In this document: piece by piece, positions 36,947-46,283 of the stretch
How positions within the stretch are numbered: the first letter of the stretch is position 1
Layout of the letters: every line of letters begins with the position of its first letter
Origin: Leptospira ryugenii
Lineage (GTDB): Bacteria; Spirochaetota; Leptospiria; Leptospirales; Leptospiraceae
Reading direction: 5' to 3'
Assembly (NCBI RefSeq): GCF_003114855.1
Contig: NZ_BFBB01000002.1
Coordinates: 1 to 64,000 of the forward strand
DNA: 64,000 nt
Made by a program: the position numbers and the translations under genes
Notes under the pieces: model-generated
The model's database searches: none
Told to the model about the DNA's origin: nothing
The model's input: only the letters and a program-made list of their open reading frames with translations

Positions 36947-37645
36947 TTGTATCTTCCCATTCTAAGTTTGGTGCCAGGTAGTATGCAAGACTTTTCAGCA
37001 ATTCCCTGAAAGAATAGACGAATGGAATCACCAAAAAAGACATTCGGATTTCAAAAATAGAAATTTCTGAACAAGGTAAGTTTTTATTGGGTATAGGATG
37101 CAAACAGACTCCCTTGCGAAGTGAGAATCTACTAGATCCCTCTTTTAAAGCCTAACAGAGATATTGCTGGAGATTCGTAGGCTTGAAGATTTTGCCACAA
37201 TACCATCGTTTTCTACTCGTTATATTTAGATTCTTAGGAGGAGTACGAGTGTAACGGATTGGTGGGAGCGAGGAAGGCCTAAGAAGAGACATTCTTTTGT
37301 ATCTGCACGCCAAAGGGAGGGATTCCATCCCACAAAGGAACATAAACCGAGCCAGGCTCTCCTTTCTGCTCAAGATTTTGGCCTCTAGAACAAAATGATA
37401 CGCACAGTATGTACTGTTTTATTCGTACAAAGCACAAGCCAGGCAATGCCCGAATGAAAAGAAGCCTCTAAGCAATTTAAAAGTCGAAAGAGTGTGTTAA
37501 GTTGAAATTTATTGATACGATTCAGGTTCTCTCAGTGATTCTACGTCTACTCGAGGATGGTACAGCTTTTGGCATTGTAACACAAAGTTTCTTGTTTGAG
37601 ATAGATTCCTCTTGACGATCCACCAAATGCGTATCAAATGATGGG
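36947..37645. other. Long intergenic region without a supported gene
   Basis: About 700 bp. Two minus-strand reading frames here (37152-37373 and 37522-37854) lack ribosome sites and family resemblance, and the second runs into the next gene antisense. Small inverted repeats are present: GGGAT-TCC-ATCCC (37317-37329) and CAGTA-TG-TACTG near 37407. It may hold a promoter or a small RNA; nothing is identified. Confidence 0.4.
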
Positions 37646-38527
37646 GTGAGCTGGCGGACCTCTGAATTTTGGATGAACACTTCACCGAGGGAACTTTTGG
37701 ATTTTTTCCAAAAACTCCACCAAGAGGAAGAAGTGCACCATTTGATGGAAAAGATGGAAGGAAATGATGCCTTTGCCGATTTAGTTTTCGAATACATTTG
37801 GCTCTGCAGATCGGATGCCCAAACGATCAATTTATTGAACTCTCCGCAGTTCACGCCCTCTCTTTTAGTGAAATTTATTTATTTTGGATTTGGAAAACAA
37901 TTCTTGATAGGAAATTTTGATTCCTCGCGTTATTTTAACGAGATCAAATCTTTACTCAATTCTGAACAAAGTTTACGGGTTCTTTCGGAGGCCGAGTCGA
38001 TGGAGAAAGACCCTACATTAAAGATCCACCTCTTGGCAAATTTAGATCCTAAAACTTGGGAAGCTTATTTTGATATCCTCGACCAAAACTCAATGACCTT
38101 AGATGCTCTTTTGGGAATCTTTTCCAATCTAAGAGACAATGAAATCAAAAAGATCCTCCTCCACAGCCCAACCCTATATTACTATTTACAAATGATGATT
38201 CTTTCGGAATCTGTGGAAGTATCGGGGATGGGGAAAGAACAAAAACATGATTTAAAGCAAATTTTAGATGCTGTTCACATCTGGGATCAATTTTGTAGCA
38301 AAATCAAAGAGAACTACCAACTAACTCTTGAAAGAGGCCTGTCTCCCAGAGAAAGAGATTCAAGTCGCATCTCCGCTATCTTACGGGAGATCATTTCTGT
38401 TCCAGAAGAAGAAAGAGAGGATATACTTGCCTATCTGAAAGGAAACGGAATCTTGTTGGATGAGGTAGAAGAGAGTACATTATCCTTTTTATTAAAGAAT
38501 TATAAAGAGAAAGGCAGCTTTTTATAG
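37646..38527 (+). CDS. Hypothetical helical protein
   Basis: A 293-residue protein rich in Leu, Glu and Lys, predicted all-helical, without signal peptide or membrane segment. I do not recognise a family. The start is uncertain: GTG 37646 follows GATGGG, while ATG 37673 (residue 10, MNTSPRELL) has no clear ribosome site. The C-terminus has an acidic helix (SVPEEEREDILAYL). The length and composition support a real gene. It is followed after 75 bp by the acyltransferase gene on the same strand. Confidence 0.7.
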   Translation: MSWRTSEFWMNTSPRELLDFFQKLHQEEEVHHLMEKMEGNDAFADLVFEYIWLCRSDAQTINLLNSPQFTPSLLVKFIYFGFGKQFLIGNFDSSRYFNEIKSLLNSEQSLRVLSEAESMEKDPTLKIHLLANLDPKTWEAYFDILDQNSMTLDALLGIFSNLRDNEIKKILLHSPTLYYYLQMMILSESVEVSGMGKEQKHDLKQILDAVHIWDQFCSKIKENYQLTLERGLSPRERDSSRISAILREIISVPEEEREDILAYLKGNGILLDEVEESTLSFLLKNYKEKGSFL

Positions 38528-38602
38528 TTTGGTAGAATTCTATTCAACGACCGGTTTTTTTACTTCCAATCATATTTATTCTTTGTATCGTATCTCGAAA
38601 CT

Positions 38603-39664
38603 ATGAGAGATCAGAGTATTGATATCCTACGTGGATTGTTTGTCTTTCTTATGATACTTGTTAACCTTCCTGGTTCCTGGGGGGCGATGTACACTCCACT
38701 CCAACATGCCGAAAAGACAGGAATCCACTTAGCAGATTTAGTATTTCCTGGATTTTTATATGTCCTCGGTTTTAGTTATTACCTGCAAATAGCAAATGAG
38801 AATTCCATTCGCTCCTGGAAAAAAGCTGTGTTTCGCGTTTTCCTTATCTTTCTATTAGGTATTTTTTTATCCTTATTCCCAAAATGGAATTGGGAAGAGT
38901 TTCGTTTGATGGGAGTTCTACAGAGGATTGCACTCGTTTATGCTATCATCTATTTACTTTTACCCAAGGCAAAGCTCGGACCTTCTTTTTGGCTAAGCTT
39001 TTTCTTTTTGTCCCTTCTAAGTCTTGGCAATGAATTTTGGAACCAGAGGCTAGGTGGGTTTCAGTGGGAAAGTTTTGAGACCAAAGAAAGTTTATCAGCG
39101 TATTTGGACCGCTTCCTTCTTGGTAAACATATCTGGAAACCTGACTATGATCCCGAAGGAGTATTAACAACTATCATTTCTGTACAAAGTGCACTTTTAG
39201 GTTTTTTATCCGCTTGGTTTCGACAAAACAAAAAAGATACCCTTATCCAATTGGCATTTGTATTTCTCTTGTTTGCTCTTGTCATCACAATCCCAAGACC
39301 GCCCAGTAAACTCTTCTGGAATCTATCCTTTGTTTTTTGGAATGCCTGTTTTTGTACTCTTTTCTTAGATTTGATCCAAAGAGGGCAAAGGGTTTCCATC
39401 GGCTTTCAGGTAGCGTATTGGATGTTTTCACCCTTCGGGAGGCATGCACTTCTCCTGTTCTTTTTGATGGGGTTTTTGGCTCGATTGGAAATCTACCGAA
39501 CAAGTATAAAGATTGGATTTGGATTTTTGGCTAAGGTAAGTAAGGATCCCAAACTTTCGAGCCTACTAATTTCTTTTGCATTGTATTTGTGTTTTCTCTT
39601 CTTACTATTTCTTTATGATTCTCTAAGCAGACAACCAAGAAGAAACGAGAGCTCAATGCAATAA
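38603..39664 (+). CDS. HGSNAT-like membrane acyltransferase (DUF5009/COG4299)
   Basis: A 353-residue protein with about ten membrane segments. The N-terminus has the family text RDQSIDILRGLFVFLMILVN in close form (SIDILRGLFVF), then PGSWGAMYTPLQHAEKTGIHLADLVFPGF, with the His used by heparan-alpha-glucosaminide acetyltransferases at residue 35 (LQHAE). Such proteins carry acetyl or acyl groups across the inner membrane to a sugar. The bacterial substrate is unknown. The gene ends 12 bp inside a convergent lipoprotein gene. Confidence 0.82.
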   Translation: MRDQSIDILRGLFVFLMILVNLPGSWGAMYTPLQHAEKTGIHLADLVFPGFLYVLGFSYYLQIANENSIRSWKKAVFRVFLIFLLGIFLSLFPKWNWEEFRLMGVLQRIALVYAIIYLLLPKAKLGPSFWLSFFFLSLLSLGNEFWNQRLGGFQWESFETKESLSAYLDRFLLGKHIWKPDYDPEGVLTTIISVQSALLGFLSAWFRQNKKDTLIQLAFVFLLFALVITIPRPPSKLFWNLSFVFWNACFCTLFLDLIQRGQRVSIGFQVAYWMFSPFGRHALLLFFLMGFLARLEIYRTSIKIGFGFLAKVSKDPKLSSLLISFALYLCFLFLLFLYDSLSRQPRRNESSMQ

Positions 39665-40135
39665 ACTCTCGATCTTTCCTGTGACTGTTTTTCGGTGTTC
39701 CTCAAATTCCTTGAGATTGTCTACATTCCCCGTATCGATATAAGCAACTAAAGATTTACCCTGTTTGACGAGCGAACGATACGTACTCATAATCTCTGAC
39801 AAAATTTTCTTATCTTCTTGGCTCAAGTTTCCATCCCGAAACAATTTTTCCAATTGTTGCAAGCTTGTTTCGGTGATGGAAATATAGGACTCCATTACTC
39901 CTTTCGTTGTTTCTGCATCATAACTTTGTGCAACAAATCCATCCGAAAGGCTGCCCATTGCCATATAGGTGAGGTAAAGGGACTGCATGGAAACTGTCCC
40001 CAAAACTTCCAAGACCAAACTAGAAGAAGGCTGTGTTGTTTGTTTTTTTCCCTTCTCTGCCTGGAGAGGGGAGGTGCAGCAAGTTTTGAAGAACACAAAA
40101 AACAAAAGAGCGGAACTTGTGAATAAAGAACGCAT
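39653..40135 (-). CDS. Hypothetical lipoprotein
   Basis: From ATG 40135 this is a 160-residue protein with an N-terminal hydrophobic signal ending FFKTCCTS, a spirochaetal lipobox. A frame starting at 40162 adds nine polar residues before the signal and is less likely. The mature part is helical with Ser/Thr-Glu-rich helices and resembles nothing I know. It is convergent with the acyltransferase gene. Confidence 0.65.
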   Translation of the reverse strand: MRSLFTSSALLFFVFFKTCCTSPLQAEKGKKQTTQPSSSLVLEVLGTVSMQSLYLTYMAMGSLSDGFVAQSYDAETTKGVMESYISITETSLQQLEKLFRDGNLSQEDKKILSEIMSTYRSLVKQGKSLVAYIDTGNVDNLKEFEEHRKTVTGKIESLLH

Positions 40136-40356
40136 GGATGTGCATTGTATCCAATAAGACATAGTCTAGGTCAAACTCCTTTTTATACCCAAAGGTAGTC
40201 TTTAGCTCCTCGATTTGCCTCCCGGTTGGGAATGCTTACACTTTTTGTTCCTTTTTTAGGGATATGGTGAGGAAAAATCTTGACACTGGTTCAAAAATGA
40301 ATAAAAATGCAACAAATAGCGTAAATGTGTTAAAAATGTTTCGTTCAGAGGACAAA

Positions 40357-41622
40357 ATGAAAAAAATCGGAATATTCGGAGCTCTTCTGGCTCTTTGGCT
40401 CGCCTCTCCTTTGGCAGCCCAAAGCCAGACTGAGATGTTCAGTCGGGTGGGGGTCGTGGGCGACTCGCTAAGCCATGGTTTCTTTGGTGTAACAGTGGAA
40501 AAGAAAACGCAAGACTGGGCCTATCCCGTTTTAGTCTCCAAACAAGCAGGTGCTTCCGTATCTTATAACGTATTAAAAGGACCTTATGTCAATTTAGAGG
40601 ACGTTCTCAAGTGGGATTGTGGAGTATTTTGCATCGCTGGTGCAATTATTGGTGGCAATCAAACGACGGTTAGTCTACCTAGCCATGCTGGGATTACTGG
40701 CGCCGAATATACAACACTTCTTAGAACTTCTGGAAAATGTGAAGATGTCACTGCCACCAAACAAGAGAAACAATGGTATTGGAGAACATGGTATCATTTT
40801 ACATACAGATGGGTGACTGTTGCTGATTGCAAAGAGCCTGATAAATTCCACCAATTTGGCTTACGTAGTTCTGGAACCCAGACAGAAATTATGGAAAAAG
40901 TGAAGCCTACATTTCTATTCGGAACTGCTGGCGCCAACCATGTACTCTGTACTGCCTTGCATACCAGCTTGGACTGCTTAGATGAAGCCAGATTTAAACG
41001 AGATATCCGCGAATTTTTCCGCCGAATGTCTGCTATGGGCTCTTTGAAGGGCGGAGTATTATTTACAATCCCTAACGTAACCGCAATTGCTTTCTTAGAA
41101 CGATACCAAGACCCTCAAGGCCGTGCTAATTATTCTGGATTGAAGGCTTTTTTCCGTAACTCTGTTTCTGACCCTAACCAAGTGTTAGATGCAACAGAAA
41201 TCAACACAATCTCAAACTTTTTAACAATGTTGAACAATGAAATCAAAGCCCAAGGTGCAACTATGAGATTTGCTGTTGCTGACTTAAAGGTTATCTTTGA
41301 TGACCTAAAAGAGAACGGTAGACCCATCCGAAGCTCCTCTGGATATTCTCCAGGAAATGCAAGAGCCAATTGGCCATTGCCAAACCAACCTGGTGTCTTT
41401 GGTCTAGATGGAGTGCACCCAAATATGTTTGGTCACGCAGTATTTGCAAATGAACTCATAAAGGCCATTAACACACGTTACGGATTTTCAATCCCTCAGG
41501 TGAGTGAATACACAGCCTGGTATTATGATTCTTTGAATCGAAATCCTGTGGACTTAAAAAAGTTCTTAACAGAAAATATATTCGGCCAAGCTATCTCTTG
41601 GGTCGTTTCTATCTTCGCATAA
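40357..41622 (+). CDS. Exported SGNH/GDSL-family hydrolase
   Basis: From ATG 40357 (AGAGGA five bases upstream) the protein has 421 residues; a frame from 40264 would hide the signal peptide. The signal is cleaved near LAAQS. The SGNH blocks are VVGDSLSHG with nucleophile Ser37, GANHVLC with the block III Asn, and [10 protein letters not shown] with catalytic Asp351 and His354. It is probably an esterase or lipase acting outside the inner membrane. Eight cysteines in the middle region suggest disulfides. It is 9 bp from the next gene. Confidence 0.82.
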   Translation: MKKIGIFGALLALWLASPLAAQSQTEMFSRVGVVGDSLSHGFFGVTVEKKTQDWAYPVLVSKQAGASVSYNVLKGPYVNLEDVLKWDCGVFCIAGAIIGGNQTTVSLPSHAGITGAEYTTLLRTSGKCEDVTATKQEKQWYWRTWYHFTYRWVTVADCKEPDKFHQFGLRSSGTQTEIMEKVKPTFLFGTAGANHVLCTALHTSLDCLDEARFKRDIREFFRRMSAMGSLKGGVLFTIPNVTAIAFLERYQDPQGRANYSGLKAFFRNSVSDPNQVLDATEINTISNFLTMLNNEIKAQGATMRFAVADLKVIFDDLKENGRPIRSSSGYSPGNARANWPLPNQPGVFGLDGVHPNMFGHAVFANELIKAINTRYGFSIPQVSEYTAWYYDSLNRNPVDLKKFLTENIFGQAISWVVSIFA

Positions 41623-41631
41623 GGAATTTAT

Positions 41632-42315
41632 ATGAACGAACGAAACAAATGGATATGGGGAGGGCTAGCTGTTATAGCAGTTGGCCTATTCGCTTATTTA
41701 CTCTTTGATGCAAATTCAGAAAAAAATGGGCAAAAATTTAGTTCTAAACAATGGGAGAAAGACTCTTCGGATTCCATTTCCGCAAATTCATTGTTTGATG
41801 AGCCAGAGTTTTCAGATGCTCCTAGACCAGATGATGATGAGCTAGGCCAAGCCGAAACTCTATGGCCTTTTGCTTTGGAGAAAAAACCAAATCGCAAAGA
41901 ACAAGTTAAAGAGGAATGGAGAGAGTTTGCGGCAAAATACCCCAACAATTTCTATATCCCAAGAGAGATGAGACCCAGCCTAACCGCGGAGCAAGAAAAG
42001 GAAAACCAAGTTTTGTTAGAAGACTTCACCGCTGTCGATGCGAGCATCGCTGCTGAATTGTCACGAGGAAAATGGTCTGAGCCAGGTTCCAATCCGAGCG
42101 CGGAACCAAGTTCTCGGCCCACAGCTTCCAAACAAAAGGCCTACTTTGATTTCAAGATCCATGAATTGGAGTCCCGCATCCAAATGATCGAATATTGGAT
42201 GGAGAAACAACCAAGTTTAGGAGCTGAAAAGGCAACTGCAGAAAGAGACCTAAAACTTTGGAGACAGGAACTATCTTCCCTACAAGAGGTGAGAAATTCC
42301 GTTCCAAAAACATAA
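41632..42315 (+). CDS. Membrane-anchored hypothetical protein
   Basis: A 227-residue protein with one N-terminal membrane segment (residues 8-26), then an acidic, low-complexity region (DAPRPDDDEL) and a helical C-terminus with charged coiled-coil character. No family is recognised. It starts 9 bp after the SGNH hydrolase gene and a terminator follows it, so the two form an operon. It may be a folding or anchoring partner of that enzyme, by analogy with lipase chaperones, though it shows no similarity to them. Confidence 0.7.
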   Translation: MNERNKWIWGGLAVIAVGLFAYLLFDANSEKNGQKFSSKQWEKDSSDSISANSLFDEPEFSDAPRPDDDELGQAETLWPFALEKKPNRKEQVKEEWREFAAKYPNNFYIPREMRPSLTAEQEKENQVLLEDFTAVDASIAAELSRGKWSEPGSNPSAEPSSRPTASKQKAYFDFKIHELESRIQMIEYWMEKQPSLGAEKATAERDLKLWRQELSSLQEVRNSVPKT

Positions 42316-42324
42316 TGCCAAAGG

Positions 42325-42356
42325 GAAAGTGTAGGGGTTTTCTCCCTTACACTTTC
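42325..42356 (+). terminator. Terminator hairpin after the SGNH operon
   Basis: GAAAGTGTA-GGG (42325-42336) pairs with CCC-T-TACACTTTC (42344-42356) with one bulged T, around a 7-base loop. Twelve pairs make it strong, though the T tract after it is short. Confidence 0.7.
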
Positions 42357-42409
42357 TTTCGAAATCCTATTGATTATTTCTTTTGAATCTGTCTCAGTAT
42401 TGACTACAC

Positions 42410-43969
42410 ATGAAAGCAAAGAAGATAGCCTTCGCCCTTGTATTTTGCACATCAATTTTATTTTGTAAACCCTCTATAAGCCAAGAGGCACAAACGATGG
42501 AAGAAACTGTCGAATCAGAAATTCCCAACGAAGTATTGTTAGAGGACTTAAAATCACCCGATATTTGGAAACGTTCCCAGGCAGTGGTTGCTTTAGGATC
42601 TAGAAAGGAAAAAAAAGCAATCCCAGCGTTTCTTCAATTCTTGAAGAGTCCCGAACCAGGCATCCGGGCAGGTTCAGCTATTGCTCTCGGAGAGATGCAA
42701 GTAAAAGAAGCACTTCCTGGCATTCTCAAGTTATTAGAATCAGATTCAGAAAATCCGAAAGATGTGTATCTAGACGCGATTGCAAGGATGGCAAGACCCG
42801 AGGCAGGACCTAAGGTTCTTCCTTTACTCAATTCGGATGACCACACTCTAAGATTACAAACTGTGGATACCTTGGTGCGCATACAAGCATTTCGGCAAGG
42901 TCCACAAATTTTGGAACTAGCCAAACAAAACAAGGATCGAGAAAAGGACAAAACGTACGCAATGGCACTAGGAAAATTGAAAGTAACCAGTGCGGAATCC
43001 TATTTAATCAAAGTGGCCAGCATTAAAGATAGTTCACCCACACTTGCGGCAGCCTATTTAGCATTGGGAAGGGTCCGGAGCAAAAAGGCAGTTCCACATT
43101 TGGTGCAAGCCATAGGTGAGGAATACTCAAAAGGGAAAGAAAATGCCTCTCTTGCCTTGATTGAAATCGGTGATACCCAAGCTATCTCCACATTGTTTCC
43201 TTATCTCAAGGCAAAAGAGGAAGAAACACGTTATTACGCAACCGAGGTTTTAGCTTTCATACCTTCCCAAGAGTCGGGTAAAAGAGCCTTAGAAATCTTA
43301 TTCAGCCAAGATAGAGTGGCATGGGGATCAGCGGCAAAGATCATAGGTAGACAAAAGTATAAGGAAGGAAGGGAAACCATCGAACGACTTTTAGTAGACC
43401 CGGCTACACCTGACCGAGATTTATTTGCTGAAAGTTTAGGTTGGTTAGGCGATTTGAAATCACTACCAGTTTTAATCCAAGTACTCAATTCTAAAGGTAG
43501 TGAGGGTCGATACGGCGCTTGTTGGTCATTGGGTATTCTCGGCGATCGGTCTGCTTTACCCCATTTAGAAAAGGCTGTCCGTGATTCTGATGCAAAACTT
43601 GTCGTTCTAGCGATTGAAGCCATTGCCTCTATAGCGGATCCCAGTTCCTTACAAACCCTTAAACAAATGTTACAGGATAGACCCAAACTTGCGCCTCAGC
43701 TCCTTTTGGCAATAGGGCGTATACCTGGGGAAGAGGCAAAGGCCATTTTAAAAGATGCGATCAGTTCTCAAGATGAGGAAGTGTATCGCCCTGCATTCGA
43801 AGAAGTTGCCAAACGAAAGGATACTGACTTTATCCCTAGTTTGATGGTCTTTGTAAATGGAAACCAGGCAGAAAAAAGAAAATTGTCCTATTATGCTTTA
43901 ACAGCCATTACGGGAAAACACTATCGAACAGCAAAGGAATGGAATGCATTGTTCCCATTAAAGCCGTGA
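42410..43969 (+). CDS. HEAT-repeat lipoprotein
   Basis: A 519-residue exported protein with a signal ending ILFCKPS, a probable lipobox Cys. The rest is made of about twelve HEAT/PBS-lyase-type helical repeats, with such text as KRSQAVVALGSRKEKKAIPAF and GSAIALGEMQVKEALPGIL. These solenoids bind other proteins or metals in periplasm or at the membrane. The partner is unknown. It has its own promoter region between two terminators and ends 12 bp inside the DUF1826 gene on the other strand. Confidence 0.8.
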   Translation: MKAKKIAFALVFCTSILFCKPSISQEAQTMEETVESEIPNEVLLEDLKSPDIWKRSQAVVALGSRKEKKAIPAFLQFLKSPEPGIRAGSAIALGEMQVKEALPGILKLLESDSENPKDVYLDAIARMARPEAGPKVLPLLNSDDHTLRLQTVDTLVRIQAFRQGPQILELAKQNKDREKDKTYAMALGKLKVTSAESYLIKVASIKDSSPTLAAAYLALGRVRSKKAVPHLVQAIGEEYSKGKENASLALIEIGDTQAISTLFPYLKAKEEETRYYATEVLAFIPSQESGKRALEILFSQDRVAWGSAAKIIGRQKYKEGRETIERLLVDPATPDRDLFAESLGWLGDLKSLPVLIQVLNSKGSEGRYGACWSLGILGDRSALPHLEKAVRDSDAKLVVLAIEAIASIADPSSLQTLKQMLQDRPKLAPQLLLAIGRIPGEEAKAILKDAISSQDEEVYRPAFEEVAKRKDTDFIPSLMVFVNGNQAEKRKLSYYALTAITGKHYRTAKEWNALFPLKP

Positions 43970-44377
43970 GTGTGCATCTATCCGTAAGACAAATCTCTTT
44001 TTGCCTTTGATCTCAGGGGACTTATGTACTAGCCCATTGCCTGGGTCGGTTTCATTGTTAATCAAGTGGATCCGGTAGATGACTTGTGAGGAGATAGCTT
44101 CAAACAAATCCGCAAGGGTTTCCAATTCTTCAGAAAATGCTTGGACAGATTCGATATCCGTATCTTCGGGAAGCAGAGACCGCCATTCACTTCTATTTTG
44201 TGAATTTAGTTCTAAGCTGAAGGACTTTTTTTTTAATAAAAAATCAACATAGGAAAGAAGAAGCGGATTTTCGTCTCTCTGCCAAATGCAGAGATTAACA
44301 CCTCTTTCTTGGATCAAATGCAAAACACCTGCTGAGGTAGATTCGACAAAATGCCCTGGGGTACTAAGTGTTTTCAA
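43958..44377 (-). CDS. Short DUF1826-like protein of the zinc operon
   Basis: A 139-residue protein. The core LADLFEAISSQVIYRIHLI fits DUF1826, a family often encoded beside CobW-type GTPases and zinc uptake genes. Full-length members are around 200 residues and continue with an R-F-H-x-D and a TYxGPGTEW block; here that part is missing and the tail (NNETDPGNG...) is unrelated. It is either a natural short form or a truncated gene. It overlaps the preceding Tpx-like gene by ATGA and is the last of three coupled genes. Confidence 0.6.
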   Translation of the reverse strand: MKTLSTPGHFVESTSAGVLHLIQERGVNLCIWQRDENPLLLSYVDFLLKKKSFSLELNSQNRSEWRSLLPEDTDIESVQAFSEELETLADLFEAISSQVIYRIHLINNETDPGNGLVHKSPEIKGKKRFVLRIDAHSRL

Positions 44378-44898
44378 TGGAATGACCTTTGGATTGCATC
44401 GAGAAATCGTTTGATATTTGGAATTCCATACTGTTGTCTCGGGATGTAGGACTTAATCAATTTCCCATCCAAAAAAGCGAAGAGCCCGTGAACGATGCGT
44501 TTGGAACCTTTCACTCCCACTCCCAAAGCCTGTTTAAATGTTTCAACATCGTCCTTTTCTGCTTCCTCCAGGATATATCCCTTTGCCTTTAGAAATGGAT
44601 GTAGTGAAACAACCGCTTTCCAGTTTGATTTTTTATCTGAAGCTACATGAAAGATTTTTGCTTTGATTTTTCTGGCGTTCACTTCCTCTTCCAAAGACAA
44701 AACTTGCATAGAACATTCGTTAGACTTTATATTTGGTAAAGTAGATACGATCACCAAACCAGTCTGGATTGACTTTGGCCTTAGCCTGGACTTGGTGTTC
44801 CAAGCCCAAGGCAATGAAAATTGCACTTCTAATGAATCACCTGGTTTTGGAACTCGGCCATAGGTTGAAATTTTTTGGTCACCGAGGTAAACGTTCAT
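44374..44898 (-). CDS. Tpx-like peroxiredoxin-fold protein
   Basis: A 174-residue thioredoxin-fold protein. [13 protein letters not shown] places Cys62 at the position of the peroxidatic Cys of thiol peroxidases (usually SIDTxVCDxQ). There is no second Cys, so no resolving Cys as in classical Tpx. The C-terminal part ([21 protein letters not shown]) fits the fold. It overlaps the CobW gene before it and the DUF1826 gene after it by four bases each. A role in thiol or zinc handling under starvation is inferred from the operon. Confidence 0.65.
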   Translation of the reverse strand: MNVYLGDQKISTYGRVPKPGDSLEVQFSLPWAWNTKSRLRPKSIQTGLVIVSTLPNIKSNECSMQVLSLEEEVNARKIKAKIFHVASDKKSNWKAVVSLHPFLKAKGYILEEAEKDDVETFKQALGVGVKGSKRIVHGLFAFLDGKLIKSYIPRQQYGIPNIKRFLDAIQRSFH

Positions 44899-46127
44899 GA
44901 ATTCATTTGGTATTCTTCACTGGCTTCCGCAATGCTTGCATCCCAATCTGGGAACGGATCTTCAAAAGAAAGCCATTCCTCAGGTCCCAGACTCATTTCG
45001 CGATCTGTCAACAAACAGGCGTCTAACGATTTGCGAATGGATGCTTCGTCCATGTTTTTTCCAATAAATACTACTTCTTGTCTTCGATCTCCCCAAGGCT
45101 CTTCCCAATTTTCTTTTAGGTTTGCTTGGACATGTGGATCGTTTGGAATTTCATTTGGGTCGATGGCTGCCCACCAATAGCCTTCTGGTTTGTAAGAGCA
45201 AAGATTCCCCGCTTGGTTGTACATGAGTACCCAATCCATTTTGGTTGCAAGCCAGACAAAGCCCTTCGCTCTGACTAGGCCTTTTTTGCCAGTCTCCAAC
45301 CATTTCCAAAACCGTTTGGGATGGAAGGGTTTTCGCATTTTATATACAAAACTCTTGATGCCATATTCTTCTGTCTCTGGTGTATGCTCTCCTCTTAACT
45401 CTTTCAGCCAAAGTGGTGACTCTTGTGCTTTCTCAAAGTTGAAGAGATTTGTATCCAATACATCATCCAAATTGACTTTTGAATAATCGGTAAGGATAAT
45501 ACGTGCATCTGTATTTAAACTTTTCAGGATAGACAATAACTCTTGTTTTTTTACTTCTGAAAGTAAGCTGATCTTGTTTACAATGATGACATTGGCAAAC
45601 TCAATCTGGTCTACGAGAAGGCTAACGATATCGCGGTCATCCTCTTCTCCTGCTTCTAGATTTCTATCCTTCAATGAATCCAAACTTTTGAAGTCTTTTA
45701 AAAAATTCACAGCATCCACAACGGTTACCATTGTGTCTAACTTAGCGACTTCGGAAAGGCTCACGCCATTTTCATCCTCGAAGGTGAAGGTCTCCGCTAC
45801 CGGAAGTGGTTCGGAAACACCTGTAGACTCTATCAAAATATGGTCGAAACGTCCCTCTTTCGCAAGTTTGGAAACTTCGATTAAAAGATCCTCTCTAAGG
45901 GTGCAACAGATACATCCATTGGACATTTCCACGAGTTTCTCTTCTGTTCGGGAGAGGTTGGCAGATCCTCGCGCAACGAGCTGAGAGTCGATGTTGACCT
46001 CACTCATGTCGTTTACGATCACAGCAACTCGTTTGCCTTCACGGTTGCCAAGAATGTGGTTGAGTAGAGTGGTTTTACCCGCTCCCAAAAAGCCAGAAAG
46101 GACAGTGACAGGGATTTTCTGTTTCAT
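44895..46127 (-). CDS. CobW/ZNG1-type zinc metallochaperone GTPase
   Basis: From ATG 46127 (CAGG five bases upstream) the protein has 410 residues. A TTG at 46148 in frame overlaps a Zur-like box and is unlikely. The P-loop GFLGAGKTT (12-20) opens the GTPase, and GCICC (71-75) is the Cys-x-Cys-Cys metal site. A CobW_C domain follows, with a His-poor, Glu-rich end. Such GTPases deliver zinc to client enzymes when zinc is scarce. Two Zur-like palindromes (46143-46159, 46194-46208) lie just upstream, so it heads a zinc-repressed operon. Confidence 0.88.
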   Translation of the reverse strand: MKQKIPVTVLSGFLGAGKTTLLNHILGNREGKRVAVIVNDMSEVNIDSQLVARGSANLSRTEEKLVEMSNGCICCTLREDLLIEVSKLAKEGRFDHILIESTGVSEPLPVAETFTFEDENGVSLSEVAKLDTMVTVVDAVNFLKDFKSLDSLKDRNLEAGEEDDRDIVSLLVDQIEFANVIIVNKISLLSEVKKQELLSILKSLNTDARIILTDYSKVNLDDVLDTNLFNFEKAQESPLWLKELRGEHTPETEEYGIKSFVYKMRKPFHPKRFWKWLETGKKGLVRAKGFVWLATKMDWVLMYNQAGNLCSYKPEGYWWAAIDPNEIPNDPHVQANLKENWEEPWGDRRQEVVFIGKNMDEASIRKSLDACLLTDREMSLGPEEWLSFEDPFPDWDASIAEASEEYQMNS

Positions 46128-46142
46128 AGGGACCTGCTTCAG

Positions 46143-46159
46143 ATGCAATTATGTTGCAT
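46143..46159. promoter_or_regulatory. Zur-like operator 1 upstream of cobW
   Basis: ATGCAAT-TAT-GTTGCAT: 17 bp, one mismatch between arms. It lies 16 bp before the cobW start and overlaps the probable promoter. The same half-site (TGCAA) recurs at 46194 and 49788. Confidence 0.65.
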
Positions 46160-46193
46160 TGAAAAAAGAGAGTCAGAATCTGTCAAATATTTT

Positions 46194-46208
46194 TGCAACA
46201 TTGTTGCA
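46194..46208. promoter_or_regulatory. Zur-like operator 2 between cobW and the MCP gene
   Basis: TGCAAC-ATT-GTTGCA is a perfect palindrome. It sits 67 bp from the cobW start and 76 bp before the chemoreceptor start, so it may control both directions. Confidence 0.7.
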
Positions 46209-46283
46209 TTTATTTTTCACAAGAATGGAAATAAGTTTCTGCTTTCGCTTGTATTTTTCCTGAATCTATAGAAGCCTGTTTGC

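Noticed and set aside
41632..42315. Lipase chaperone (LifO) identity
   Set aside because: Only the anchor-plus-helix layout is similar; the conserved chaperone motif was not seen.
43234..43686. 150-residue minus-strand frame inside the HEAT gene
   Set aside because: Shadow of a strong repeat-protein gene, with no ribosome site or family pattern.
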